From contig NZ_JALIEB010000003.1 in NCBI RefSeq assembly GCF_025755255.1, forward strand, positions 62,001-126,000: DNA of 64,000 nt, in the 5' to 3' direction. The position numbers and the translations under genes are program-made. The stretch comes from Roseobacter sinensis. GTDB lineage: Bacteria; Pseudomonadota; Alphaproteobacteria; Rhodobacterales; Rhodobacteraceae. The notes beneath the pieces are model-generated. The model worked only from the letters and a program-made list of their open reading frames with translations. It was not told the origin of the DNA and searched no databases. The number at the start of each line of letters is the position of its first letter. The first letter of the stretch is position 1. This document shows, piece after piece, positions 35,401-44,086 of this stretch.

Positions 35401-35956
35401 GGGCGCCGTCCAGCACATCGCCGAAGAAATCGAGCCGCACAGGCCCCAGATCGCCGGGCGGGAAGATGTCGATGATGCCGCCGCGGATCGCATAATCGCC
35501 CGGCTCCGTCACGGTGGGGCTTTGAACAAACCCCATGCGAACCAGGAAGTTACGCAGCGCTGCCTCGTCGATGCGATCGCCCACGCGCGCGGAGAACGCG
35601 GCCTCGGCCAGGGTCGCGCGGGCCGGCAGGCGCTGTGTTGCGGCATTGAGTGTCGTCAGCAGGATGAACTTCGGCGGCATGCCATGCACCAGCCCGGCAA
35701 GCGTGGCCATGCGCTGCGCCGAGATATCGGCGTTGGGCGAGACGCGGTCATAGGGCAGGCAATCCCAGCCCGGGAAGGTGATCACCGGCATATCCGGCGC
35801 AAAGAACCGCAGGGCCGCGCGCATCGCGGCGAGCCGCTTGTCATCCCGCGCGACATGCAGGATCGGCGCATCCTGCGACTCAAGCTCCTGCAACAGGACG
35901 CGAGCGTCGTAACCCTCGGGAACGCCGGAAACGGTGATATGGGATGGATCGGCCAT
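32468..35956 (-). CDS. mfd: Transcription-repair coupling factor
   Basis: This 1162-residue SF2 translocase releases RNA polymerase stalled at DNA damage and recruits UvrA. Order of domains: UvrB-like damage-recognition region (residues about 1-330, GWDCLPYDRVSPN), RNA polymerase-interacting CarD-like domain (SLSPGDLIVHVDHGIGRY, about 490), helicase with Walker A GDVGFGKTE near 632 and DEEQ near 735, GRVGRS motif VI near 910, and the C-terminal UvrA-masking D7 domain. The ATG at 35956 is chosen over a TTG four codons upstream. The length is normal. It is the only repair gene in the window. Confidence 0.96.
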   Translation of the reverse strand: MADPSHITVSGVPEGYDARVLLQELESQDAPILHVARDDKRLAAMRAALRFFAPDMPVITFPGWDCLPYDRVSPNADISAQRMATLAGLVHGMPPKFILLTTLNAATQRLPARATLAEAAFSARVGDRIDEAALRNFLVRMGFVQSPTVTEPGDYAIRGGIIDIFPPGDLGPVRLDFFGDVLDGARRFDAATQRTTETLDQVDLAPVSEVILDEPAIRRFRQTYRIEFGAAGTDDPLYEAVSAGRKHQGAEHWLPFFHEALETLFDYLPGAVITLDDQVTPARLARWESVADQYETRRLAMANRSKMDSVYKPCRPEALYLDDAAWHAATAGRRVLQLAVLPQPTGLGVTDAGARLGRNFAPERQQESLSLFGALATHVKAKLEAGPVVIASYSEGARDRLTGLIEDEGLAEAIPVPNATRIGKRGLHLAVWALEHGFEGPWGHKAGDARITVVSEQDVLGDRLIRSPKRKRRAENFLTEAQSLSPGDLIVHVDHGIGRYAGLEVITAAGAAHECLLLEYAEGSKLYLPVENIELLSKYGHEEGLLDRLGGGAWQAKKARLKERIREIADKLIRVAAERALRKAPVLEPPPGMWDAFAARFPYEETDDQLRAIEEVIADLTSGTPMDRLVCGDVGFGKTEVAMRAAFVAAMSGVQVAVIAPTTLLARQHYKSFAERFRGFPVNVHQLSRFVSTKEANATRDGLSRGTVDIVIGTHALLAKGIRFQNLGLLVIDEEQHFGVTHKERLKQLRSDIHVLTLTATPIPRTLQLSLTGVRDLSIIGTPPVDRLAIRTYVSEFDAVTLREALLREHYRGGQSFYVVPRISDLPEIEEFLKEQLPELTYVVAHGQMAAGQLDDRMNAFYDGKYDVLLATTIVESGLDIPTANTMVVHRADMFGLAQLYQIRGRVGRSKTRAYAYLTTKPRAKLTQTAEKRLRVLSSLDTLGAGFTLASQDLDIRGAGNLLGEEQSGQMRDVGFELYQSMLEEAIAKIRAGEMEGLSDADEQWAPQINLGVPVLIPDDYVPDLDVRLGLYRRLSSLSTKVELEGFAAELIDRFGKLPKEVNTLMLVVRIKAMCKKAGIAKLDGGPKGATIQFHNDKFASPEGLVAFIQDQRGLAKVKDNKIVVRRDWKADADKIKGAFAIARDLAEKVVAQKKSRRAKAG

Positions 35957-35989
35957 GGGCTGTTTCAATTGGGGTTTGAGCGCGGGCTG

Positions 35990-36517
35990 TCAACCGGCCA
36001 GCGGCCCGATCGTGAAGTTTTGGTACATGCCCCAGAGCGCTGTGATGAAAATAGAGATCATGCCGGTGATCTGGACGTAGAGGCGGTGACGGCTCAGGCG
36101 GCGGTGCAGCGTCTCGCCGGTCGCCGCCTCTTCGTGGATCAGCCGGGCCGTGGACAGCGACAGAAGCCCCACGATCGACATCGGCAACCCCAGAAGGAAC
36201 AGCGCCTGGGCGATCTCGATGGCATAGAAAAACCCCAGCACACAAAGCGCAGTCAGCACGAAGCAGCCAATGCCCAGCAACCACAGCCCCGAGACATGTG
36301 CGATGTACAGCATCCGGTTGATGTTGATCCGCACCATGTCCTCCAGGTCCTGCTCGGCCTGCCCGCCGTGGCGCCGGGCGCGCAGCACCATGTCGTAAGG
36401 CACACCCAAAATCCAATGGCTGGCGGTCGACCACAGCACCGCAAGTGCGATCCAGAACCACAGGTTCGAAAACGACCGCATGTCGATCAACTCAAAGACG
36501 CTCTGGTAAAAATCCAA
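35990..36517 (-). CDS. Conserved membrane protein (annotated in roseobacters as SufBCD-complex component)
   Basis: This 175-residue protein has four predicted transmembrane helices (about 18-36, 72-95, 98-120 and 150-168) with a conserved opening MDFYQSVFELIDMRSFSNLWFWI and a central GVPYDMVLRARRHGG loop. In databases close relatives carry the label component of SufBCD complex, but no suf genes are present here and I see no iron-sulfur motif, so the label should not be taken as function. The start appears to be TTG at 36517; an ATG 12 codons in is an alternative that would lose conserved residues. It sits directly upstream of mfd on the same strand, 33 bases away. Confidence 0.7.
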   Translation of the reverse strand: MDFYQSVFELIDMRSFSNLWFWIALAVLWSTASHWILGVPYDMVLRARRHGGQAEQDLEDMVRININRMLYIAHVSGLWLLGIGCFVLTALCVLGFFYAIEIAQALFLLGLPMSIVGLLSLSTARLIHEEAATGETLHRRLSRHRLYVQITGMISIFITALWGMYQNFTIGPLAG

Positions 36518-36637
36518 GGAGATCTGCTTTTGTTGCTTGTTTTGATCCTCTTAGCGAGGCTGCGCCGCAATTCCTACCCTTGGCTTGGTTAAAAATTGAT
36601 GGCACTGATGAGCTGTCACAGAAACTGGACAGATCCC

Positions 36638-37642
36638 ATGCGCCCCACCCAAAGCCCGTTTCCGGCCACTCGTCTGCGCCGCACGCGCCAGAGCCCGGCG
36701 ATCCGGGCGCTGACCCGGCAGACCACCCTGAGCGTGGATGATTTCATCTGGCCGGTGTTCGTGCGCGCCGGCGAGGGCATCGAAGAGCCGATCCCCTCGA
36801 TGCCCGGTGTCTTCCGCCGGTCGGTCGACAAGATCGTGGAGGCCGCCCGCGAGGCGGCAGATCTGGGCATCCCGGCCATCTGCATCTTTCCCTATACCGG
36901 TATCGAGGAGCGGACGGAGGATTGCGCAGGCGCCTGGGATCCCGAAAACCATGCCAACCGCGCCATCCGTGCGATCAAGGCAGCGGTGCCCGAGATCGCG
37001 GTGATGACCGATGTGGCGCTCGACACCTACAACATCAACGGGCATGACGGGTTTGTCGAGAACGGCGAGATCGTGAACGACCGCACGGTCGAGGCGCTCG
37101 TCAAGATGACGCTGGCGCAGGCCGATGCCGGCGCGGATATCATCGGGCCGTCCGACATGATGGACGGCCGCGTGGGCGCGATGCGCGCCGCACTCGAGGC
37201 GGCCGGCCATCAGAACGTGATGATCCTCAGCTATGCCGCCAAATATGCCTCGGCCTTCTACGGGCCCTTCCGCGATGCGGTGGGCGCTTCGGGGGCGCTG
37301 ACCGGGGACAAGAAGACCTACCAGATGGACCCGGGCAACTCCGACGAGGCGTTGCGGCTGATCGAGCGTGACCTCAGCGAGGGCGCGGATATGGTCATGG
37401 TCAAGCCCGGGCTGGCTTATCTCGACATCTGCCGCCGGGTGAAAGACAGCTTCGGCGCGCCGACCTATGCCTATCAGGTTTCGGGTGAGTTCAGCATGAT
37501 CCAGGCCGCCGCGGAACACGGCTGGATCGATGGCGAGAAGGTCATGATGGAGAGCCTGATGGCCTTCAAACGGGCAGGCTGTGACGGCATTCTGACCTAC
37601 TTCGCACCCGCGGCCGCACGGGTCTTGAATGGATCGCGGTAA
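36638..37642 (+). CDS. hemB: Delta-aminolevulinic acid dehydratase (porphobilinogen synthase)
   Basis: This 334-residue enzyme condenses two 5-aminolevulinate molecules to porphobilinogen in tetrapyrrole synthesis. The Schiff-base lysines are K202 (SYAAKYASAFYGPF) and K256 (VMVKPGL). The metal region D125-D137 reads DVALDTYNINGHDG, with aspartates where zinc enzymes have cysteines, which marks the zinc-independent, Mg-type group known from alphaproteobacteria. The ATG at 36638 gives the usual length; an upstream ATG adds 14 unlikely residues. A small CGCGG/CCGCG hairpin covers the stop codon. Confidence 0.96.
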   Translation: MRPTQSPFPATRLRRTRQSPAIRALTRQTTLSVDDFIWPVFVRAGEGIEEPIPSMPGVFRRSVDKIVEAAREAADLGIPAICIFPYTGIEERTEDCAGAWDPENHANRAIRAIKAAVPEIAVMTDVALDTYNINGHDGFVENGEIVNDRTVEALVKMTLAQADAGADIIGPSDMMDGRVGAMRAALEAAGHQNVMILSYAAKYASAFYGPFRDAVGASGALTGDKKTYQMDPGNSDEALRLIERDLSEGADMVMVKPGLAYLDICRRVKDSFGAPTYAYQVSGEFSMIQAAAEHGWIDGEKVMMESLMAFKRAGCDGILTYFAPAAARVLNGSR

Positions 37643-37749
37643 GCCGCGCAGCGGTCCAGCTTTTGGATGACAGCGGGCCCGGATCGGCCTATGCTTGCGC
37701 TCAAGTCGGGCAAACCGGCACATGAGCAACAAAATTACAGGCGGATGAC

Positions 37750-38316
37750 ATGAAAAACTCCAGACTTTCTCGCAGGGGCTTCACCCTCGGCGCACTTGCA
37801 GGCGTGTCGGTGACCGCGGCCTGCGGCAACGGCATCGGATCACGCGGAGCGGCCAGCATCGATGCCCGAGTGGATGCGACGCTGGAAGAGATGTACCGGC
37901 GCTATCCCAACACCGTGAACCTCGGCGAGAAGTCGAGCGGTATTCTGGTGATGCCGTTGATCACCGAAGCCGGTTTCGGTTTTGGCGGCGCTTACGGACG
38001 CGGAGCGCTGCGGGTCAACGACGTGACGGTGGATTACTACTCGAGCACGCAGCTTTCAGGCGGGTTGCAGATCGGCGCGCAGCAGTACACCCATGTGCTG
38101 TTCTTCCTGACCGACGAGGCGCTGACGAACTTCCGGCGCTCCCCCGGGTGGGCGGTCGGCGGCGATGTGGAATACGTGATCTCCGACCAGGGCGACGGCG
38201 TCAAAGCCGACACCACGACCGCTTTGTCACCGGTTCAGGCAGCGGTGTTCGGACGCGCGGGCCTGCTGATCGGGGCAACGCTGCAAGGCACGAAGTACAA
38301 CCGCATCATCCCATAG
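37750..38316 (+). CDS. SYLF/YSC84 domain lipid-binding protein, probable lipoprotein
   Basis: This 188-residue protein carries a twin-arginine-like start (RLSRRGFTLGALAGVS) and a cysteine at residue 25 in VTAACGNG that could be a lipobox, so it may be a lipoprotein or periplasmic. The remainder fits the SYLF (YSC84/Ysc84_actin-binding) domain: SSGILVMPLITEAGFGFGGAYGRGALRV and DYYSSTQLSGGLQIGAQQYTHVLFFLT. Such domains bind phosphoinositides in eukaryotes; bacterial roles are unclear. It is followed by a hairpin terminator. Confidence 0.82.
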   Translation: MKNSRLSRRGFTLGALAGVSVTAACGNGIGSRGAASIDARVDATLEEMYRRYPNTVNLGEKSSGILVMPLITEAGFGFGGAYGRGALRVNDVTVDYYSSTQLSGGLQIGAQQYTHVLFFLTDEALTNFRRSPGWAVGGDVEYVISDQGDGVKADTTTALSPVQAAVFGRAGLLIGATLQGTKYNRIIP

Positions 38317-38325
38317 CCGGGCAGC

Positions 38326-38351
38326 AAGGCCCCGCTCGACCGCGGGGCTTT
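38326..38351 (+). terminator. Terminator of the SYLF gene
   Basis: A 10-base-pair stem (AAGGCCCCGC / GCGGGGCTTT, one G-T pair) with a 6-base loop lies 10 bases after the stop. Only three Ts follow within the stem end. Confidence 0.6.
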
Positions 38352-38385
38352 GCAATTTGCAGAACAGACTTTGCAAATCTTGTTT

Positions 38386-39255
38386 TCAGAGCATTTGCAA
38401 ACGTTTGAAGAGGCTGGAGGTGTCCCAGCGGCCACCACCCATTTTTTGCACGTCCTTGTAGAACTGATCCACCAGCGCCGTGACCGGCAGGCTGGCACCG
38501 GTCTCATCGGCGGTTGACAGGCAGATCCCCAGATCCTTCCGCATCCAGTCGGTGGCAAAGCCGTGATCGAAGTGATCGTCAAGCATCGTCTCATAGCGAT
38601 TGCTCATCTGCCAGCTGCCCGCGGCTCCCTGGCTGATGACCTCAACCACAGCGCGGCCATCGAGGCCCGCCTTCTCCGCAAAATGCAGCGCTTCGCTGAG
38701 ACCCTGAACCAACCCGGCGATGGCGATCTGATTGCACATCTTCGTCATCTGGCCGGCCCCGCTCTCGCCGATCCGCCGACAGATCTTGGAATAGACCTCC
38801 ATGATCGGCAGCGCGCGCTCGTAAGCGCCGTCGTCGCCGCCGCACATGATCGAGAGTGCTGCATTCTCGGCCCCCGCCTGCCCGCCCGAGATCGGTGCAT
38901 CGACAAAGCTGACCTGGCTGTCGTTGGCCGCGGCATAGAGCTCGCGGGTCACCTTCGCGGACACCGTGGTGTGATCGACGAAGACCGCGCCGGACTCCAT
39001 CCCGGCAAAGGCGCCATCGGGACCAAGACAGACCGAGCGGAGGTCATCGTCGTTGCCGACGCAAGCCATCACGAAATCGGCACCGGCTGCGGCCTCGCGT
39101 GGTGTAGGGGCCATGGCACCGCCGTGTGTGCTGACCCAATCCTCGGCTTTCGACATCGTCCGGTTGTAGACCGTCACCGCGTGGCCTGCCTTCTGAAGAT
39201 GTCCGGCCATCGGGCCGCCCATGACCCCCAACCCCAAAAATGCCAGCTTGGCCAT
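38386..39255 (-). CDS. NAD(P)-dependent beta-hydroxyacid dehydrogenase family
   Basis: This 289-residue protein belongs to the 3-hydroxyisobutyrate/tartronate semialdehyde reductase family. The Rossmann motif LAFLGLGVMGGPMAGHL is at residues 4-20, the substrate-binding DAPISGGQAGAENAALSIMCGG near 120, and the catalytic lysine in GSGAGQMTKMCNQ near 170. A GGAGGAG ribosome site immediately precedes the ATG at 39255; an upstream TTG/ATG frame of 14 codons is discounted. The exact substrate is not set by the sequence. It is divergent from the penicillin acylase-type gene with 102 bases between. Confidence 0.86.
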   Translation of the reverse strand: MAKLAFLGLGVMGGPMAGHLQKAGHAVTVYNRTMSKAEDWVSTHGGAMAPTPREAAAGADFVMACVGNDDDLRSVCLGPDGAFAGMESGAVFVDHTTVSAKVTRELYAAANDSQVSFVDAPISGGQAGAENAALSIMCGGDDGAYERALPIMEVYSKICRRIGESGAGQMTKMCNQIAIAGLVQGLSEALHFAEKAGLDGRAVVEVISQGAAGSWQMSNRYETMLDDHFDHGFATDWMRKDLGICLSTADETGASLPVTALVDQFYKDVQKMGGGRWDTSSLFKRLQML

Positions 39256-39357
39256 CTGATACTCCTCCACTTTTCCGTGTTGCTTTACGTTGGTCACCTA
39301 CCTAACAGTCAGGGCGCAAGGGTCAACAAAGCAGCGCGGCACAAGCGAGAGGCAGGT

Positions 39358-41823
39358 ATGGCGTTGGTCTTCAAATGGTTGATGCGGATCACGACCGCGG
39401 CGGTGGCGCTCGTCGTGTTGTGTGTGTGCATGGTCTATTACCTCGCCTCGCGCTCTCTGCCCGATTATGACAAGACGCTCGAGCTGCCGTATCTGACCGC
39501 TGAGGTCGAGATCGTGCGCGACAATGCCAATGTCCCGCATATCTTCGGGCAAACCGACCAGGATGTCTTCTATGCGCTGGGGTATGCCCATGCGCAGGAC
39601 AGGCTGTGGCAGATGACGATGCTGCGCCGGACCGCACAGGGCCGGCTGTCGGAGGTTTTCGGCACGGCGACTGTCGACATCGACAAGCTGATCCGCCGGC
39701 TGGACATCTACACCCGTGCAGTCGCGTCGGTCGAGGCGCAGGACGAGCAGACGATGCTCATCCTGCGCGCCTACGCAACAGGCGTGAACGCGCGGCTGGA
39801 CGAGATCAATGACAGCGCCCTGGGCCGGGGCGCGCCCGAGATGTTCCTCTTCAATGCGCCGGTCTCGGCCTGGCGACCCGCGGATTCGCTCGCCATCATC
39901 AAGCTGATGGGGCTGCAACTGGCCGGGCATCTGGACGAGGAGGTGTTGCGCGCACGCATGTCGCTGGCGCTCTCCGATGCGCAGCGGCTCTCGGACATTC
40001 TGCCCGACGCGCCCGGCAGCGGCATTGCCGCGCTGCCGGAATATGCCGAGCTGGTGCAGGGTGTGACCCGCTTTGCCGAGAACACAATGCCGCCTCAGCA
40101 CCCGCTCTCGCCCTTCAAGCGGCGCATGTTTGCAGGCGCGTCCAACGCCTGGGCCGCGGCGCCCTCGCGCTCGGCCTCAGGTGGCACCTTGCTCGCGAAC
40201 GATCCGCATCTGGAGTTCACGGCGCCGGCGATCTGGTATCTGGCGCGGCTGGAGCTGCAGTCGGGCGGCGTGATCGGTGGCACGATCCCCGGCATGCCGC
40301 TGGTGCTGAGCGGGCGCAGCGAAAACCTCGGATGGGGCCTGACCTATGCCTATATGGACGACCAGGACGCCTATATCGAAGAGTTGAACCCGGACAATCC
40401 GGAAGAGTATCGCACACCCGACGGCTTCAAGCCCTTCGAGACCCGCGGCTCGATCATCAACATCAAGGACGCGGCCCCGATCACGATCACCCTGCGCTGG
40501 ACCGAAAACGGACCCGTCCTGCCCGGCACGCATTACAATCTCGGCACCATCACGCCGCCGGGCCATGTGGCCTCGCTGGCCTGGACCGTGCTCAGCCGCA
40601 ACGACACCTCGATGGGTGCTGCACTGCGGCTGATGCGGGCCAAATCGGTCCGCGAGGCGATCGCGGCGGGGGAAGGCTATCTGGCGCCTGCGATGAACCT
40701 CATGCTGGTCGACCGCGAAGAGATTGCGATGAAGATGATCGGCGCGATGCCCCGGCGCGATGCACGGCATCAGAGCCAGGGCCGCCTGCCGAGCCCGGGC
40801 TGGATCGAGGCGAACCGCTGGCAGGGCCGCCTGCCCTACGCCTCGAACCCCGAGTTCGTAGCGCCCAACGGCGGCATCCTCGGCAACACCAACAACAAGA
40901 CGGTCGATCGGCCGTTCCCCAACCATGTCTCCTTCGATTGGGGCGATACGCAGCGGGTTCAGCGCTGGCAGGGCCTGATGCAGGCGCGCGAGGTGCACAC
41001 GCGCGACAGTTTCATCGAAGCACAGCTCGACACGGTCAGCTTCACCGCGCGCTCGCTCTTGCCGCTCATTGGTGCCGAGCTGTGGTTCACCGGCGAGGCC
41101 GCCCCCGATGGCACGCCGCTGCGCCAGCGCCAGCGCGCGCTCACGCTGCTGGCCGGCTGGTCGGGCGAGATGAACGAGCACATGCCCGAGCCGCTGATCT
41201 ATGCCGCCTGGCTGCGCAGCCTGCAGGAGAGGATGATCCGCGACGAGCTTGGCCCGCTGGCGAGCGAGATGACCCATGTGGAGCCGCTCTTCATCGAGCG
41301 GGCGTTCCGCGACATCGACGGGGCCGCCGTGTGGTGCGATGTGGTGCAGTCGGCGCCGGTGGAGACCTGCGCCGACATGGCGCGGCTGGCGCTCGATGAT
41401 GCGCTGGTCTGGATCGAGGAGACCTGGGGGCCGGCGCTGGAGACCCTGCGCTGGGGCGATGCGCATCAGGCCACCCACGATCATGCGGTGCTGGGTCAAG
41501 TGCCGATCCTGCGGTTCTTCGTGAATATCCGTCAATCCACCAACGGTGGTGACAACACGCTGCAACGCGGATTGACGAAGGGCCGCGGACCCGACCCCTT
41601 CCACAACACGCATGGGGCGGCCTATCGTGGTGTCTATGATTTCGCGGATCCCGACAGTTCGGTCTTCGTGACCTCGACGGGTCAGTCGGGGCACTTCCTG
41701 TCGCGGCACTACGACGACTTGGCGCAGTTGTGGCGGCGCGGCGAGTACATCCCGATGTCGCTCGATGAAGGGCTCGCGCGGGCTGCGGCTGTGGGGGTGA
41801 CGATCCTGCGCCCCCGCCCCTGA
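39358..41823 (+). CDS. Penicillin acylase family protein (Ntn hydrolase)
   Basis: This 821-residue protein is an N-terminal nucleophile hydrolase of the penicillin/AHL acylase family. An N-terminal helix (residues 9-30) anchors or exports it. The proenzyme would be cut before Ser262 in [13 protein letters not shown], which becomes the catalytic serine of the beta chain; NDPHLEF and the [27 protein letters not shown] block follow. The small subunit is residues about 31-261. Members cleave amide bonds in beta-lactams or acyl-homoserine lactones, so quorum quenching is possible but untested. The ATG at 39358 follows an AGAGGCAGG ribosome site; the long upstream frame is a shadow. Confidence 0.9.
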   Translation: MALVFKWLMRITTAAVALVVLCVCMVYYLASRSLPDYDKTLELPYLTAEVEIVRDNANVPHIFGQTDQDVFYALGYAHAQDRLWQMTMLRRTAQGRLSEVFGTATVDIDKLIRRLDIYTRAVASVEAQDEQTMLILRAYATGVNARLDEINDSALGRGAPEMFLFNAPVSAWRPADSLAIIKLMGLQLAGHLDEEVLRARMSLALSDAQRLSDILPDAPGSGIAALPEYAELVQGVTRFAENTMPPQHPLSPFKRRMFAGASNAWAAAPSRSASGGTLLANDPHLEFTAPAIWYLARLELQSGGVIGGTIPGMPLVLSGRSENLGWGLTYAYMDDQDAYIEELNPDNPEEYRTPDGFKPFETRGSIINIKDAAPITITLRWTENGPVLPGTHYNLGTITPPGHVASLAWTVLSRNDTSMGAALRLMRAKSVREAIAAGEGYLAPAMNLMLVDREEIAMKMIGAMPRRDARHQSQGRLPSPGWIEANRWQGRLPYASNPEFVAPNGGILGNTNNKTVDRPFPNHVSFDWGDTQRVQRWQGLMQAREVHTRDSFIEAQLDTVSFTARSLLPLIGAELWFTGEAAPDGTPLRQRQRALTLLAGWSGEMNEHMPEPLIYAAWLRSLQERMIRDELGPLASEMTHVEPLFIERAFRDIDGAAVWCDVVQSAPVETCADMARLALDDALVWIEETWGPALETLRWGDAHQATHDHAVLGQVPILRFFVNIRQSTNGGDNTLQRGLTKGRGPDPFHNTHGAAYRGVYDFADPDSSVFVTSTGQSGHFLSRHYDDLAQLWRRGEYIPMSLDEGLARAAAVGVTILRPRP

Positions 41824-41827
41824 CCCG

Positions 41828-42391
41828 ATGGCGCGCGTCCTGTTGTTTCATAAGCCCTTCGGGGTGCTGTCGCAGTTCACCGACAAGGGCACCGCAGGAT
41901 CGCCGCGCCCGACGCTCTCGCAGTTCATCGAGGTGCCCGGCGTCTACCCGGCCGGGCGGCTCGACAAGGACAGCGAGGGGCTGCTGGTGCTGACCGACGA
42001 TGGCCGCGTGCAGGCGCGGATCGCCAACCCCAGGCACAAGATGGCCAAGACCTATCTGGTGCAGGTGGAGGGCGTGCCGGATGCCACCGCGCTGGACCGG
42101 CTGCGCCGAGGCGTCACGCTGAAGGACGGCCCGACGCGGCCCGCCGAGGTGACGGCTATTGATGCGCCCGACCCGCTCTGGCCGCGCGATCCCCCGGTCC
42201 GGTTTCGCAAGACGGTCCCCGACGCCTGGCTGCGTGTCACCATTCGCGAGGGGCGCAACCGGCAGGTTCGCCGCATGACGGCGCATGTCGGGCTGCCCTG
42301 TCTGCGGCTGATCCGGGTGCAGGTGGGGCCGTGGGCGCTAAACCGGCTGGCCCCGGGTGCTTGGCGGTATGCGACGGACGGTGGCCCATAG
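41828..42391 (+). CDS. rluE: rRNA large subunit pseudouridine synthase E
   Basis: This 187-residue protein is a RsuA/RluE-type pseudouridine synthase without an S4 domain. The catalytic aspartate is in [17 protein letters not shown] near residue 45, followed by KTYLVQVEG and the C-terminal [24 protein letters not shown]. The short length and [14 protein letters not shown] opening fit RluE, which modifies a uridine in 23S rRNA. It begins 4 bases after the penicillin acylase-type gene, so they are probably co-transcribed. Its stop codon TAG lies inside the hairpin repeat at 42380-42398. Confidence 0.9.
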   Translation: MARVLLFHKPFGVLSQFTDKGTAGSPRPTLSQFIEVPGVYPAGRLDKDSEGLLVLTDDGRVQARIANPRHKMAKTYLVQVEGVPDATALDRLRRGVTLKDGPTRPAEVTAIDAPDPLWPRDPPVRFRKTVPDAWLRVTIREGRNRQVRRMTAHVGLPCLRLIRVQVGPWALNRLAPGAWRYATDGGP

Positions 42392-42407
42392 GCCCACCGC
42401 ACCTGCC
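42380..42407. repeat. Second copy of the stop-codon hairpin repeat
   Basis: GGTGGCCCATAGGCCCACC (42380-42398), followed by GCACCTGCC, aligns with 5956-5982 in its two arms and trailing motif while the loop differs. It contains the rluE stop and lies between convergent rluE and hflX. It is a hairpin able to end transcription from both sides. Confidence 0.65.
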
Positions 42408-42420
42408 GATCAATCCACGC

Positions 42421-43719
42421 TCACAACCGTTCGAACTGGGCCTCTTGCTGGGCAGTCCAGCGAACCGTGAGGTCAAACCCGCTGTCGGTCTGCCGCTCGG
42501 CTTCGACAAGCTCGTGATCGAAGAGCCAGGCGCGCTTGCGGCCCTCGGCGAAGTCGAGATGCAGGTGGTGTTCGTGCTTCACGCCCTGCAGCTCCGCCGT
42601 GATCGCGGCCAGCAGCGCTTCGGTGCCCGCCCCGGTCAGCGCCGAGATGGCAAAGACACGCTCGTCGCGATCGGCCCGCGCCTGCATGGCGTCGCGCGCT
42701 TCCGGCTCAAGCAGGTCAAGTTTGTTCCAGACTTCGAAGCTCGGCCGGTCTTCGCGCACGCCGAGCGAGGCCATGATCTCGCGCACGTCTTGGGCCTGCG
42801 CTTCGGTCTCGGGGTGCGAGATATCGCGCACGTGGCAGATGACATCCGCCGCCAGCACCTCTTCGAGGGTTGCGCGGAAGGCCGCCACCAGCTCGGTCGG
42901 CAGCTCGGAGATGAAGCCCACGGTGTCGGACAGGATCACCTCCGGCCCATCCGGCAGTTGCACCCGCCGCATCGTCGGATCGAGCGTGGCAAAGAGCATG
43001 TCCTTCGCCATCACATCTGCGCCCGTGAGGCGATTGAACAGCGTGGATTTGCCGGCGTTGGTGTAACCCACCAGCGCCACGATGGGGTATGGCACCTTGG
43101 CGCGCGCCGCACGGTGCAGCGCCCGGGTCTTGACCACCTTGTCGAGCTGGCGCCGGAGCCGCACGAGCTGTTCGTCGATGGCGCGCCGGTCCGCCTCGAT
43201 CTGGGTCTCCCCCGGACCACCGACGAAGCCCAGACCGCCCCGCTGGCGTTCGAGGTGGGTCCAGGCGCGGACCAGTCGCGTGCGCTGATAGCTGAGGGCT
43301 GCCATCTCCACCTGCAACACGCCTTCGCGGGTGGCGGCGCGGTCGCTGAAGATCTCGAGAATCAGCCCGGTGCGGTCCAGCAGCTTCACGCCCCAGGCCT
43401 TTTCCAGATTGCGCTGCTGTACCGGGCTGACCGGGCCATCGACGAGCACAAGCTCGATCTCACGCTCTTCCAGAGCATCATGAATTTCATCAATCTTGCC
43501 GGTGCCGAAGAGCATGCCGGCGCGCACCGTCTTGAGTGGCACGATTTCGCCACCCAGCACCTCAAGCTCGGGCAGCGCCCGCGCAAGGGCCACCGCTTCG
43601 GCCAACCCATGCTCGGCCGGACGGCGATCCGGATCGGATTTGATATCGGGGTGAAGAACCCAGGCGCGAGTCACCCGGCTCGCTTCGCTGTTGTCGACTT
43701 GGAACGGCGGCTTGCTCAA
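42421..43719 (-). CDS. hflX: GTPase HflX
   Basis: This 432-residue protein is the ribosome-binding GTPase HflX that splits stalled 70S ribosomes. The N-terminal domain (residues 1-190) has the HflX pattern with [10 protein letters not shown] and [12 protein letters not shown]. The coiled linker [19 protein letters not shown] follows. The G domain starts with P-loop [12 protein letters not shown] near residue 208 and has DTVGFI near 261 and NKLD near 332. The start is TTG in TTGA, overlapping the hfq stop, so hfq and hflX are coupled as in many proteobacteria. It converges with rluE. Confidence 0.95.
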
Positions 43720-43955
43720 GAAGCGTCTTCGCCCTCATAGAGGCTGATCGGCTGGCTCGGCATGATCGTCGAAATCGCGTGCTTGTAAACGAGCTGGGAC
43801 TGGCCATCCCGGCGCAAAAGCACGCAAAAATTGTCGAACCAGGTGATGACACCTTGCAGCTTGACACCGTTGATCAGGAAGATTGTCACAGGAACTTTTG
43901 TCTTGCGAACATGATTCAGGAACGCGTCCTGAAGGTTCTGTCTGTCCGACGCCAT
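43716..43955 (-). CDS. hfq: RNA chaperone Hfq
   Basis: This 79-residue hexameric Sm-like protein promotes small RNA-mRNA pairing. Sm1 covers about residues 10-45 and Sm2 contains the diagnostic Y57-K-H-A-I-S motif. The short acidic tail (GEDAS) is typical of alphaproteobacterial Hfq. The ATG at 43955 gives the family length; upstream in-frame codons are not conserved in Hfq. An AAAAAAGGCGAG stretch precedes it. It is separated from trkH by a terminator and coupled to hflX. Confidence 0.97.
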
Positions 43956-44015
43956 TTTAGCACTCGCCTTTTTTCTTGCCGGAGCCCGCAGATCGAGCCC
44001 GCCCCTCGTCGGGTA

Positions 44016-44044
44016 ATTATGAAGTGACCGTTCAGGAGATTCCA
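44016..44044 (-). promoter_or_regulatory. Possible promoter of hfq-hflX
   Basis: On the minus strand TGGAAT (44044-44039) and CATAAT (44021-44016) are 17 bases apart, between the trkH terminator and the hfq ATG. The -10 box is good, the -35 poor. Confidence 0.3.
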
Positions 44045-44048
44045 CCCC

Positions 44049-44070
44049 AAAAAACAGTCCGTTACGGACC
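44049..44070 (-). terminator. Intrinsic terminator after trkA-trkH
   Basis: On the minus strand GGTCCG-TAA-CGGACT forms a short stem, followed by six Ts. It lies 17 bases after the trkH stop and separates that operon from hfq-hflX. Confidence 0.7.
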
Positions 44071-44086
44071 TAATAATTGAGACCGT

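Noticed and set aside
35990-36517. Component of the SufBCD iron-sulfur assembly complex
   Set aside because: This is a database label for relatives; no suf genes, cysteine motif or context support it.
38563-39357. Long N-terminal extension of the penicillin acylase-type frame
   Set aside because: It overlaps the minus-strand dehydrogenase and lacks family similarity; the ATG at 39358 has a ribosome site and starts a membrane anchor.
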